Shown here in pieces: positions 26,655-34,914 of a DNA stretch of 64,000 nucleotides (positions within the stretch are counted from its first letter, which is position 1; every line of letters begins with the position of its first letter). Origin of the DNA: Planctomicrobium sp051465645 (GTDB lineage: Bacteria > Planctomycetota > Planctomycetia > Planctomycetales > Planctomycetaceae); NCBI RefSeq assembly GCF_051465645.1, contig NZ_CP195790.1, forward strand, positions 5,428,587 through 5,492,586, written 5' to 3'. Under the pieces are notes generated by a model. That model made no database searches and was not told the origin of the DNA. It worked only from the letters and a program-made list of their open reading frames with translations. Both the position numbers and the translations under genes were made by a program.

Positions 26655-27454
26655 TCATCCTCATGGCGTCGCAGTCACTCAATTGAGCGGTGTGAGCACC
26701 ATTCCTCTCTGTCGCAGTGAAATCCTGATTCTCAGCAACCAGTTTCAGTGCCGTTTTATGGAACACTGAATGTGAGTGCTGATTTTCTTTGCCTGGAACG
26801 GTTTCGTGGAGCCCCAAATTGATTCGATGAACAATCGGAGGGAGTGCACGAAATGCCGTTAGACGTTCATACGGTGAGTTTGCCGGTTTTGCAATCGGTG
26901 ACGAGGCAAGTCGGTGGAATTCTGTGCCAGTTTGGTTGGGCAAGTGTCCTGTAGCGACTTGCATCGCTCCAGAGTCGAAATTTGTTTGAGTCCGGCCCTT
27001 GAAAAACCGTCGTAACCTACTCATTCGGCAGTAGTTTGGAAGCCGGATTGCCGAGTGCAGGAGTTTCTAAAGGCTCGGATTTTGGGAAGAGAAGAGTACG
27101 CGCAGTGAGATCCGTTCGGGCGGTGTCATTCTCTCTCGGAATTACGCATCGACAGGCATTTGAGCGAAAAATCGGCATTCTCTTGCCCTCTTTACCATGT
27201 ACAGACAGATCTAGTCTGGAATTTTACCGATGTACAAGGATAAACTTCACTACATGCGAACTTTGCGTGCAAACTTCAGCAGCACATAAAGTTTGCACTC
27301 AGCCTTCCATAATTGCCTGCGATTTAGAACCGTCTCGATGATCGCTCCCGAAAGGGCGACTCAAGTGTGACGGCCTCCCCAAGTTCCCTCCTCGATGGCT
27401 GGCTCCTGCCGTTATCGAAACTGACGTTTTGACACAGAATTTCATGGCGTGAAG
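26655..27454. other. long divergent intergenic region
   Basis: This 800-base gap separates dnaX (-) from the planctomycete cytochrome gene (+). A 207-codon frame that overlaps the dnaX 5' end on the same strand in another frame is rejected as a shadow. A perfect inverted repeat occurs at 27267-27298. No RNA gene is recognised, although the length would allow one. Confidence 0.4.
27267..27298. repeat. perfect 10-bp inverted repeat, candidate operator
   Basis: GTGCAAACTT (27267-27276) and AAGTTTGCAC (27289-27298) are perfect inverted copies with a 12-base spacer, about 155 bases upstream of the cytochrome gene. There is no T-tract, so an operator for a dimeric regulator is more likely than a terminator. 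Confidence 0.4.
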
Positions 27455-29377
27455 ATGACCCGTATTCTTCCAGCGTTGGTCTTAATTGTTCTCTCCCTGA
27501 ATGTCAGGGTGATTGCTGGAACTCCGGAAGAGGACTTTGAACAGGTCAAGCCGCTTCTCGCAAAGTACTGCAATTCGTGTCACTCAGAAAAGAAGAAAGA
27601 AGGGGACCTCGACCTCGCCCGCTTCGACACCTTCAACAAAGCGTTTGAAGAGAAGAAAATCTGGGACACGGTTCTCGCTCGCTATTTCACAAGGGAGATG
27701 CCGCCGGAAGGGTCTCCATCTCCGAATGATGCTGAACGCGTGATTCTGAATAACTGGTTCACCGCAATGACCAAAGATGATGGTCACTGCAACCGCATTG
27801 CGAACGATCAGAACACCAATTTCTATCGTGGGCACGTCATGAGTCGTCGGCTCACTCGAACGGAATATGCGAATTCCATTCGTGATCTGGTGGGCGTCGA
27901 TGTCCCTGTTACGGACCGTCTGCCTTCGGATGGTTCCGGGGGAGTCGGGTTCGATACCGTCGGAGATTCTCTGTTTCTGTCGCCGATCCACTTTGAAATG
28001 TATGTGGACATCGCAGAGCAGGTGAGTGAAACGCTCTGGCCGGATGATGCGAATGCTCAAAAGGGAGCGACCGAACGACTCAATCAGAAGCGAGCCGAAT
28101 TCGGTGCACATGTCGCCCGTGAGAATGAACTTCCACGAGAGGCTGCTGAACGCATTCTTTCTGGAATCGCACGCAGGGCGTTTCGTCGCAAACTCGATGA
28201 AGGGGAGATGGGACGCTATCTGGCTCTTTATGATCAGGCGATCAATCGGGGGCAGGGGCATATCGCCGGAATGCGGTTGGGATTACAGGGAATTCTAGTT
28301 TCGCCTCACTTCCTGTTTTTGGCAGAACCTGAGCCAGAGAAGGAAGGGGTTTACGCCCTGTCGGACCATCCACTGGCCGCCAGAATCGCGATGCTGATCT
28401 GGTCCTCTTTGCCGGACGAAGAACTTCTGGCCGCAGCAGACGCAGGCCTTCTGCAGAACGATGACGAACTGAAGAAGCAAGTTCATCGAATGCTCAAGGA
28501 CCCACGAGCTTATGCGCTCGGCGAGAACTTTGCTGTTCAATGGTTGGGGCTGGGACCGTTGGGAGTCACTGTTCGGCCTGATGCTGGCAAGTTCCCAGAG
28601 TTCACCGACGAATTATCCGATGCCATGTTGAAGGAAACATCAACGTACATCGCGAAGCTGTTTATGGAAAATCGGAGTCTGCTGGAACTGCTGGATTCTG
28701 ATTACACCTATGTGAATGAAGCTCTCGCAAAGCACTACGGAATTGAGAATATCACTGGCCCGGAAATGCAACGGGTGCAGCTACAAGACCGGAAACGTGG
28801 CGGCGTCATGACTCAGGCGAGTGTGCTGACCGTCTCGTCATACCCATTGCGCACCAGTCCTGTTCTCCGAGGGCGATGGTTGCTCGAAGAGATCATGGGA
28901 AGTCGTGTTCCGCCTCCGCCGCCTGATGTTCCGCCGCTGCCGTCTGAGGGAGAAGACGGTTCTCACCTGTCGATTCGCGAGCAGTTGGAGAAACACCGGT
29001 CGAACCCACAGTGTGCGAGTTGTCATTCACGAATGGATCCGCTTGGGTTTGGAATGGAGAACTTCGACCCAATCGGACGTTGGCGAGATCAGATTTCGGG
29101 AATCGCAATTGATGCGTCAGGGAAACTTCCTTCTGGTGAGGAGTTCAATGGACCTGCCGAAATGAAAGCAATTCTGTTGAAGCGGAAGAATGAGGTTCTG
29201 CGTCACCTGAGTCGGAAAATGTATGGGTTCGCTGTGGGGCGCGATCTGAATAAGTTCGATGATTGCGTGATTAAAGAAGCGGTCGAAAAATTATCTGCAA
29301 ATGATCACCAGGCGGCTCTGTTGGTCGAGCACATTGTGCTGAGCTACCAGTTCCGACATCGATATTGCAAAAAGTAA
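27455..29377 (+). CDS. secreted planctomycete-type cytochrome with DUF1587/1592/1588/1585/1595 domains
   Basis: The product (about 640 residues) has a signal peptide (ending near RVIAG) and an N-terminal cytochrome-like region with heme motif CNSCH. It continues through the DUF1587, DUF1595, DUF1592, DUF1588 and DUF1585 series typical of planctomycetes. DUF1588 contains a second CxxCH, CASCHSRMDPLGFGMENFD. These proteins are encoded almost invariantly next to a DUF1552 protein, as here (gap 126 bases). Their biochemical function is not established; covalent heme suggests periplasmic redox chemistry. ATG 27455 or the GTG two codons earlier is the start; no strong ribosome-binding site decides. 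Confidence 0.9.
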   Translation: MTRILPALVLIVLSLNVRVIAGTPEEDFEQVKPLLAKYCNSCHSEKKKEGDLDLARFDTFNKAFEEKKIWDTVLARYFTREMPPEGSPSPNDAERVILNNWFTAMTKDDGHCNRIANDQNTNFYRGHVMSRRLTRTEYANSIRDLVGVDVPVTDRLPSDGSGGVGFDTVGDSLFLSPIHFEMYVDIAEQVSETLWPDDANAQKGATERLNQKRAEFGAHVARENELPREAAERILSGIARRAFRRKLDEGEMGRYLALYDQAINRGQGHIAGMRLGLQGILVSPHFLFLAEPEPEKEGVYALSDHPLAARIAMLIWSSLPDEELLAAADAGLLQNDDELKKQVHRMLKDPRAYALGENFAVQWLGLGPLGVTVRPDAGKFPEFTDELSDAMLKETSTYIAKLFMENRSLLELLDSDYTYVNEALAKHYGIENITGPEMQRVQLQDRKRGGVMTQASVLTVSSYPLRTSPVLRGRWLLEEIMGSRVPPPPPDVPPLPSEGEDGSHLSIREQLEKHRSNPQCASCHSRMDPLGFGMENFDPIGRWRDQISGIAIDASGKLPSGEEFNGPAEMKAILLKRKNEVLRHLSRKMYGFAVGRDLNKFDDCVIKEAVEKLSANDHQAALLVEHIVLSYQFRHRYCKK

Positions 29378-29503
29378 AGTTGCAGGAAGTCGTTAACGTT
29401 TCCGGATTGAGTCTGGAATGAGTGTTGTCTTTGCTTTGATTGGCTGGACAATAGGTCGACAAGACAAAATAAAGAGCTCCGTGCTCAAGGAAAGAACAGA
29501 GTC

Positions 29504-30862
29504 ATGAGTCAGTCAATGAATCTTTCCCGCCGTCAGTTCCTGCGTGGCGCCGGAGTGGCATTGTCCCTGCCGGTGATGCAGTCACTGCTGCCACGCGCAG
29601 CCTGGGCGAATCCGTTGCCTCGCCCTCCCGTTCGCATGGGATGCCTCTTCTTCCCAAACGGCGTCTGGCAACCTGACTGGATTCCAACAGAATCCGGAGC
29701 CAATTACACGCTTCCATTTTCTTTGGAGCCGTTAGCCAATGTGCGTGATCAGGTGCTGGTCATGTCCAACCTGGACAAGAAGCACAGTCGCGGGGGAGAC
29801 GGTCACTATGCAAAGACTGCCAACTTCCTGACGGGTCTGCATGTTGAGAAGACGACTGGAAAGAACATCAGCACCGGCGGGATCTCGCTGGATCAGCTGA
29901 TGGCTCAGTACACCGGAAAATATACTCCGTTGCCATCACTGGAGTTGGGGATTGATCCTGTGATTTCCGGGATCGACAGCAACGTTGGTTACACTCGACT
30001 CTATGGTTCATCGATTTCATGGCAGACAGCGAATCGTCCTGTTGCGAAAGAAATTAACCCACGACTGGTTTATGAGCGACTGTTCGGAATTCGTCAGGCA
30101 AGCCGTAATAAAACAGGAGCCTCTGACAAGTTCGATTCCCGCCAGCAGTTGCTCGACCTCGCTTTGAATGACGCTCACAGTCTGCGTAAGAAACTCGGAC
30201 GTGACGATCAGTTCAAGCTGGATGAGTACCTGGATTCTGTGCGCGGCGTGGAACGGCAGATCGAATTCTTCAATGCTGCCGATCCTCGTGAATGGGTGCC
30301 TTCAGTTCCTGACCATGCTTATACGGCACCGGCAACTGGCATCCCGGGACACTATCCGGATCACGCCCGCGTTATGCTGGACCTGATGGTGCTCGCGTTC
30401 TGGTCAGATTCCACCAGAGTCAGTTCGTTCATGTTTGCGAACGATGTGTCTGGTCGAAACTTTTCATTCGTCGATGGTGTGAAGGGCTCTCACCACGAGA
30501 TGTCACACCATGAGAATAAAGAAGACAAGATCGCTCAGTACAAACGCATCTCTCGCTGGTTTGTACAAGAGTATGCCTACATGCTCGAAAAGATGCGGGG
30601 TATCAAAGAGGGTGAAGGGACTCTACTCGATCACTCCATGATCCTGATGGGTTGCGGCATGTCAGACGGAAACCGCCACGATCCAAACAACCTTCCGATT
30701 CTGCTCGGTGGGGGTGGAAACGGAACCCTGAAGACCGGCCAGCACATCGCCAGTGAGAAGGGAACTCCGTTGTGCAATCTCTATATGAATATGCTTCAGC
30801 AGATGAACATTCCTGTTGAAAGCTTCGGAGACAGCACCGGCCCAATCAAAGAAATCGCGTAG
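29504..30862 (+). CDS. Tat-exported DUF1552 protein
   Basis: This 452-residue protein begins with a clear Tat signal (SRRQFLRGAGVALSLPVMQ). The DUF1552 fold of planctomycetes follows, with the characteristic FFPNGVWQPDW, MSNLDKKHSRGGDGHY, and C-terminal MILMGCGMSDGNRHDPNNLP. DUF1552 is distantly like alkaline-phosphatase-type or DUF1501 proteins; catalysis is unproven. It is the conserved partner of the preceding cytochrome, and the two probably act together outside the cytoplasm. The ATG is preceded by GGAAAGAAC-type purines. Transcription likely ends at the hairpin at 30902. Confidence 0.9.
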   Translation: MSQSMNLSRRQFLRGAGVALSLPVMQSLLPRAAWANPLPRPPVRMGCLFFPNGVWQPDWIPTESGANYTLPFSLEPLANVRDQVLVMSNLDKKHSRGGDGHYAKTANFLTGLHVEKTTGKNISTGGISLDQLMAQYTGKYTPLPSLELGIDPVISGIDSNVGYTRLYGSSISWQTANRPVAKEINPRLVYERLFGIRQASRNKTGASDKFDSRQQLLDLALNDAHSLRKKLGRDDQFKLDEYLDSVRGVERQIEFFNAADPREWVPSVPDHAYTAPATGIPGHYPDHARVMLDLMVLAFWSDSTRVSSFMFANDVSGRNFSFVDGVKGSHHEMSHHENKEDKIAQYKRISRWFVQEYAYMLEKMRGIKEGEGTLLDHSMILMGCGMSDGNRHDPNNLPILLGGGGNGTLKTGQHIASEKGTPLCNLYMNMLQQMNIPVESFGDSTGPIKEIA

Positions 30863-30901
30863 CCCGTTCACTTTCTTGCCGGCATCTTGTGACTAAAAGC
30901 T

Positions 30902-30939
30902 AAGAGGACTGCTCTTCATTTGAGGAGCAGTCCTCTTTT
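30902..30939. terminator. bidirectional rho-independent terminator
   Basis: AAGAGGACTGCTC (30902-30914) pairs perfectly with GAGCAGTCCTCTT (30925-30937), ten-base loop, followed by T-rich sequence. It lies between DUF1552 (+) and a small membrane protein gene (-). Confidence 0.88.
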
Positions 30940-30959
30940 GTTGCTTTTGAACAACATCT

Positions 30960-31370
30960 CTATTTTTCTGACTCGCTCAACGTTGTCTTGGGCCGCTTGC
31001 TCCAACTCAAGTACATCCCGAGAGTAGAGAGAATCATGACGGCAGACGGTGCAATTGCTGCCTCGGATTCTAAGCTGGGTGAGAGGACTATCCCAACGGC
31101 CTGCCCAAGATGAAGAAGCGTTGTCAAAGTGCAGAACGCAAGAGACAATGACTTGGTTGTTTTGCTTTTATCTGTGGCTGACAAGATTGCACCTACAATG
31201 CCCAGTGCAATCTCGATGATTCCGGCCAATGTTAAGTAGATCGAAGAGAATGACCCAATAATGGTCATTAGGATTCCCGTCAGGAAATAGTACAAAGCCA
31301 GTACTGAAAGTACTGTACCTAATGAAGTGTCAGATCTTATTTCGCTTGCTGCTTCTGAAGTGTTTTCCAT
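30960..31370 (-). CDS. small four-helix membrane protein, unknown function
   Basis: From ATG 31370 the product is 136 residues (154 from ATG 31424). Four hydrophobic segments are visible, starting near VLSVLALYYFLTGILM, IYLTLAGIIEIALGIVGAI, LAFCTLTTLLHLGQAVGIV and APSAVMILSTLGMYL. A hydrophilic N-terminus and a short basic/Ser tail flank them. I do not recognise a family. It follows the 253-residue membrane protein gene on the same strand and may be cotranscribed with it. Neither start has a convincing ribosome-binding site, and base composition seems slightly more AT-rich than the neighbours. Confidence 0.6.
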   Translation of the reverse strand: MENTSEAASEIRSDTSLGTVLSVLALYYFLTGILMTIIGSFSSIYLTLAGIIEIALGIVGAILSATDKSKTTKSLSLAFCTLTTLLHLGQAVGIVLSPSLESEAAIAPSAVMILSTLGMYLSWSKRPKTTLSESEK

Positions 31371-31436
31371 TCGGGGGGGGAGATGAGTTGGGTGAAACGT
31401 CAGGAACTGCTTTCTTAAGAACATGAGAGTGCATTT

Positions 31437-32198
31437 CTATGCGGTCTGACAATCTGGTTCACTCTCACGTAACTTTGCTGTCGTTATTGCTGTGGTTATT
31501 GGGAACAACTGGGAAAAGAGGATGATAGGGGAATAAATTAGCCAGACTAAGACGAGCAAGTAAGGGTGGGGCATTCCTGATATTGAGTCGCTGCGGATGC
31601 GTCGAGTCGACAGTTCTCTAGGATACCGCTGTTTTTTGAATTCAACGGAATCATGTGCTGCCCAAAGATTCGTGAAAGACGCAAACGGGCTGATCTGTTG
31701 GTGGAGTAAAGGCAAAGAAGAGGTGATCATTGAGCGTTGTCTCGCTAAGAGTAGCGAGATGATTCCTAATGGTATTGTAGTGAGTACTAAAAATTCACCC
31801 CAGCCGTAGAGGAAAACGATGGTGCCGAACATGACGAGACATCCCGCTGCAACGAGTTGTGTCCACGACCACTTTCTCGTTCTTACCGTTTGGATTGAGC
31901 AATCTGCCTTCAATAGAAGAAGCAGTCTTTGGAAATAATCCCAATCGGCCTTTGTCATGACGACGAAATGGTCTTTACAGTCGTCGTAAAAATACCAGAC
32001 AGATTCAACGACATACTGAATAACCGGATCATGTGAATCACCCCAATTATCAAGCTCGGCGTCAAACTGAAAGGCTGTTATTTCACTCGCCAAGAATCGT
32101 TCAATGAGCGCCGCAAGCTCAGAACGAGCATGGCGGTCCACCACTTTGCTTCGAAGGTGCGAGGAATGGATACTCGACTTCTGGTGTTCTTCAGCCAT
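31437..32198 (-). CDS. membrane protein of unknown function with DPVIQYVVESVWYFYDD motif
   Basis: The product is 253 residues from ATG 32198. The N-terminal soluble half contains FDAELDNWGDSHDPVIQYVV and YFYDDCKDHFVVMTKADW, a pattern I associate with conserved planctomycete hypotheticals. Two adjacent helices (about 128-170) and a third near the C-terminus (about 215-240) follow. No enzyme motif is evident. An earlier in-frame ATG at 32255 would add 19 residues. It is divergent from the second PQQ propeller and upstream of the four-helix protein. Confidence 0.7.
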   Translation of the reverse strand: MAEEHQKSSIHSSHLRSKVVDRHARSELAALIERFLASEITAFQFDAELDNWGDSHDPVIQYVVESVWYFYDDCKDHFVVMTKADWDYFQRLLLLLKADCSIQTVRTRKWSWTQLVAAGCLVMFGTIVFLYGWGEFLVLTTIPLGIISLLLARQRSMITSSLPLLHQQISPFASFTNLWAAHDSVEFKKQRYPRELSTRRIRSDSISGMPHPYLLVLVWLIYSPIILFSQLFPITTAITTAKLRESEPDCQTA

Positions 32199-32539
32199 AT
32201 TGGAAAATCCAGTACGCCATACCAGTTGGAAAACGAAAAAGTTCACAATCTTCAATTATTAAGAGCGGGATCATTCGGTACCAGAAGATCTCTGGCTGAG
32301 GTTGTCGATTTCGGAATTTACAAATCGGAATTTTGTCGGATACTGTACGAATCGTAAGGTGAGCCTCCTTTCAGCGGTGCGGCGTTTCGTTCTGTGGCAT
32401 CGATTGGTGTGACTGATGTTTTCGTCGCGGTTTCGCTGGATGGTTGGCTTATCTGTTTTGAAATTGAGTTGAATTGCTCGTTTGATAACTGTTTCTATGG
32501 AACGGTGTCGTCGCGCCAAGCGAGTATGGAGAGAATCTG
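32199..32539. other. divergent intergenic region
   Basis: About 340 bases between the membrane protein (-) and the PQQ propeller (+). No gene, RNA or clear promoter is recognised. Confidence 0.35.
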
Positions 32540-33850
32540 ATGCCCCGATTTGACATGGCTGTACGTTCACTTCTCGCAGGTTTGTGCACATCATTCATCG
32601 CTTCCCCGTTGCTGGCCGACGCCGATTGGCCGACGTTTCGTGGGGCGAATCGCTCTGCCGTTTCCAACGAAACCGGTTTGCTGAAGGAATGGCCGGAAGG
32701 GGGCCCGAAGCTGCTTTGGAAGTCCGCCGGAGCAGGTCGCGGGTATGCAGAACTCGCTATTTCAGACGGCAAGATCTTCACTCTGGGGGACGCTCCATCG
32801 GTAGCAGAGGATAAAGACGAATACCTGATTTGCTTCAATCTTGAAGATGGGAAGCCAGTCTGGCACACGAAGACCGGAACCCCATGGACGAATGGAAAAC
32901 CGGATTGGCAAGGATCGCGCGGAACTCCCACCGTTGCCGGGGATCAGGTTTTTGTTGTGACCCCACATGGTGATCTTGTCTGCTGTGCCAAGGCTGACGG
33001 GGCGGTTCAATGGAAGAAAAGCTTCACAGAAGACTTTGAAGGCAAGAAGGCAGACAGCTGGGGATACAGCGAATCTGTGCTGGTCGACGGTGATCTGGTG
33101 CTCTGCACTCCGGGTGGAGAGAAGAACACATTTGTGGCCCTGAACAAGAAGACTGGCGAAACTGTCTGGACCGTCGCTCGAGCGGAAGATCGAGGGGCAG
33201 GGCACTCTTCTCCAGTTGTGACGGAAGTGGGCGGGACGAAAGTCTATGTGCAGGTCACCGGAAGCGGCCCGATTGGGGTGCGTGCGACAGACGGAAAGCT
33301 GCTCTGGGCTTATGAAATTGATAAGACCACCGCAGTCATTCCGACTCCAATCATCCGAGACGATCTCGTGTTCTTCACCGTGGGATATAAACGGGGGGGA
33401 GCGTTGCTTCAGCAGGTCGCTGGGGCGGAGAATACTGTTGAAATTAAAGAGATTTACCCATTGAATATCCGTCTCGCCAACAAGCATGGCGGAGTGGTGT
33501 TGATGGGGAACTATCTGTTTGGTGATTCAGACGACGCCGGACGTCCCTACTGCGCAGACCTGATGACCGGGGAAATTGTGTGGATGAATCGCGGTCCAGG
33601 CAAAGGCTCAATGTCAGTGGCTGGTGCTGATGGCCACCTCTATTTGCTCTTTTCAGATGGAGTGATGGCACTCGCTGAAGCAAATGGGAAAGAGTTTGTT
33701 CAACGTGGGCAATTCAAAGTGCCAGAAAGCGGAGATCGTCCAAGCTGGGCGCATCCAGTGATCGTCGGTGGCAAGCTCTATCTACGAGAACAGGACAGTA
33801 TTTATTGCTATGATATTCGGGATACCTCTGCCAAAGCGGCGAGCCGATAA
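32540..33850 (+). CDS. secreted PQQ-binding-like beta-propeller repeat protein (second copy)
   Basis: This 436-residue exported propeller has a signal peptide (MAVRSLLAGLCTSFIASPLLA) followed by WPTFRGANRSAVS, the same opening as the 2.3-kb paralogue. Blades show G-x-x-VW/LW motifs (DGKPVWHTKT, TGETVWTVA, DGKLLWAYE). Members of this family are numerous in planctomycetes and of undetermined function; no PQQ-dehydrogenase catalytic set is seen. The two copies differ substantially in sequence and are not a recent duplication. A strong terminator follows. Confidence 0.87.
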   Translation: MPRFDMAVRSLLAGLCTSFIASPLLADADWPTFRGANRSAVSNETGLLKEWPEGGPKLLWKSAGAGRGYAELAISDGKIFTLGDAPSVAEDKDEYLICFNLEDGKPVWHTKTGTPWTNGKPDWQGSRGTPTVAGDQVFVVTPHGDLVCCAKADGAVQWKKSFTEDFEGKKADSWGYSESVLVDGDLVLCTPGGEKNTFVALNKKTGETVWTVARAEDRGAGHSSPVVTEVGGTKVYVQVTGSGPIGVRATDGKLLWAYEIDKTTAVIPTPIIRDDLVFFTVGYKRGGALLQQVAGAENTVEIKEIYPLNIRLANKHGGVVLMGNYLFGDSDDAGRPYCADLMTGEIVWMNRGPGKGSMSVAGADGHLYLLFSDGVMALAEANGKEFVQRGQFKVPESGDRPSWAHPVIVGGKLYLREQDSIYCYDIRDTSAKAASR

Positions 33851-33860
33851 TTCTTCAGAG

Positions 33861-33896
33861 CGGTCGGGTTCAACACAATGGACCCGACCGTTTTTG
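33861..33896 (+). terminator. rho-independent terminator
   Basis: CGGTCGGGTTC (33861-33871) pairs with GGACCCGACCG (33880-33890), one G-T pair, followed by TTTTTGCTTTT. It ends the PQQ propeller transcript. Confidence 0.9.
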
Positions 33897-33987
33897 CTTT
33901 TATGCAGTCGCATGCCTTCCATCCTTTAAGTCATTTTTGATGACTGCAGGGGAGAGTCGAGGCGAGGGCGACATTGAGGAGAGGCTG

Positions 33988-34611
33988 ATGCGTTTCATTC
34001 TGTGGATTGCGATTGCTGCCGTCTGTTTTCTGGGGATTTTGCCTGCTGTTGAGGCCGGGGGATTTAATGAGGTCCTCTCAATCGGAAGTGGCGCGCCGGC
34101 GTGGAATGACTTGCCGGGAACAGATGGACGCATGCATTCGCTGAAGGATCTCGCCGATAAGAAGTTTGTTGTTGTCGTGTTTACTTGCGCAAGTTGCCCG
34201 ACGGCGGTTGATTACGAGACGCGAATCAATGAGCTCGCCAAATCTGCCCCATCCGATACCGCTGTTGTTGCGATTTGTGTCAATCAAGTGGCCGCTGATT
34301 TGTTGCCGGAGTTGACGAAACGTGCTGCCGAGAAGCAGTTTCAGTTCAGCTATCTCTACGACGGTTCCCAGAAAATTGCGAAAGAATTTGGTGCCGTTTA
34401 TACCCCGGAATTCTATGTGCTGGATTCATCCAGAAAAGTGATCTACATGGGGGCAATGGACGATAGTACCGATCCTGCCAAAGTGACCAAACGTTATGTG
34501 GAAGAGGCGATTAAAGCGGCCAGGAGCGGGGGAGAACCAGAGGTCAAGGAAATGATTGCCAGAGGATGCCGGGTTCGATACGCCAGAGAGCGACGCCCCA
34601 GAGAGAAATAG
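33988..34611 (+). CDS. secreted thioredoxin-fold redoxin (AhpC/TSA-like)
   Basis: The 207-residue product starts with a signal peptide (MRFILWIAIAAVCFLGILPAVEAG) and continues as a thioredoxin-fold redoxin. The active-site motif is CASC at 67-70, in VVFTCASCPTAVDY. It also has the cis-Pro region VYTPEFYVLDSS and the terminal strand VIYMGAMDD. Extracytoplasmic thiol-disulfide exchange or peroxide reduction is likely; the two-Cys motif favours a redoxin over a one-Cys peroxiredoxin. ATG 33988 is supported by GAGGAGAGG just upstream. The C-terminal tail is strongly Arg-rich with a third Cys, which is unusual. Confidence 0.82.
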   Translation: MRFILWIAIAAVCFLGILPAVEAGGFNEVLSIGSGAPAWNDLPGTDGRMHSLKDLADKKFVVVVFTCASCPTAVDYETRINELAKSAPSDTAVVAICVNQVAADLLPELTKRAAEKQFQFSYLYDGSQKIAKEFGAVYTPEFYVLDSSRKVIYMGAMDDSTDPAKVTKRYVEEAIKAARSGGEPEVKEMIARGCRVRYARERRPREK

Positions 34612-34914
34612 ATTTACGTCTCTCTCGTCTTGTATTTTCCTGAAAAAACGTCCTGTGTCAGTGTCGTGACCTAAGGTTGATGGAAATTTGTGGCAACGGA
34701 AGTAGTAGGCTGAAGGTACCAGACTATTCTGGAAGCACAGTTGTCGGTAGGATTTTCGGGGTACATCAGAACTACCTTCGTTTTTACAGCTCTGGGCGAT
34801 GATTTCTCGTTGTATTCAGTGTGTTTTCAACTCTTGCTGTCTGATTTGTGCTGACAAATTGCCATCGTTACGTGGTCGGGCTGCGGAGTTGATTTCTCCG
34901 GGAAAGTTTTTTCA
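34612..34914. other. intergenic region, no gene seen
   Basis: About 300 bases upstream of the diguanylate cyclase. No feature is recognised apart from AT-rich stretches. Confidence 0.3.

Noticed and set aside
26401..27024. 207-codon minus-strand frame overlapping the dnaX 5' end
   Set aside because: It lies in another frame of dnaX and the intergenic region, has no domain, no signal and an Arg/Ser-rich composition typical of shadow frames.
2322..33850. The two PQQ propellers as quinoprotein dehydrogenases
   Set aside because: Both are about 430 residues with only propeller blades; catalytic residues of PQQ dehydrogenases and a cytochrome domain are not apparent.
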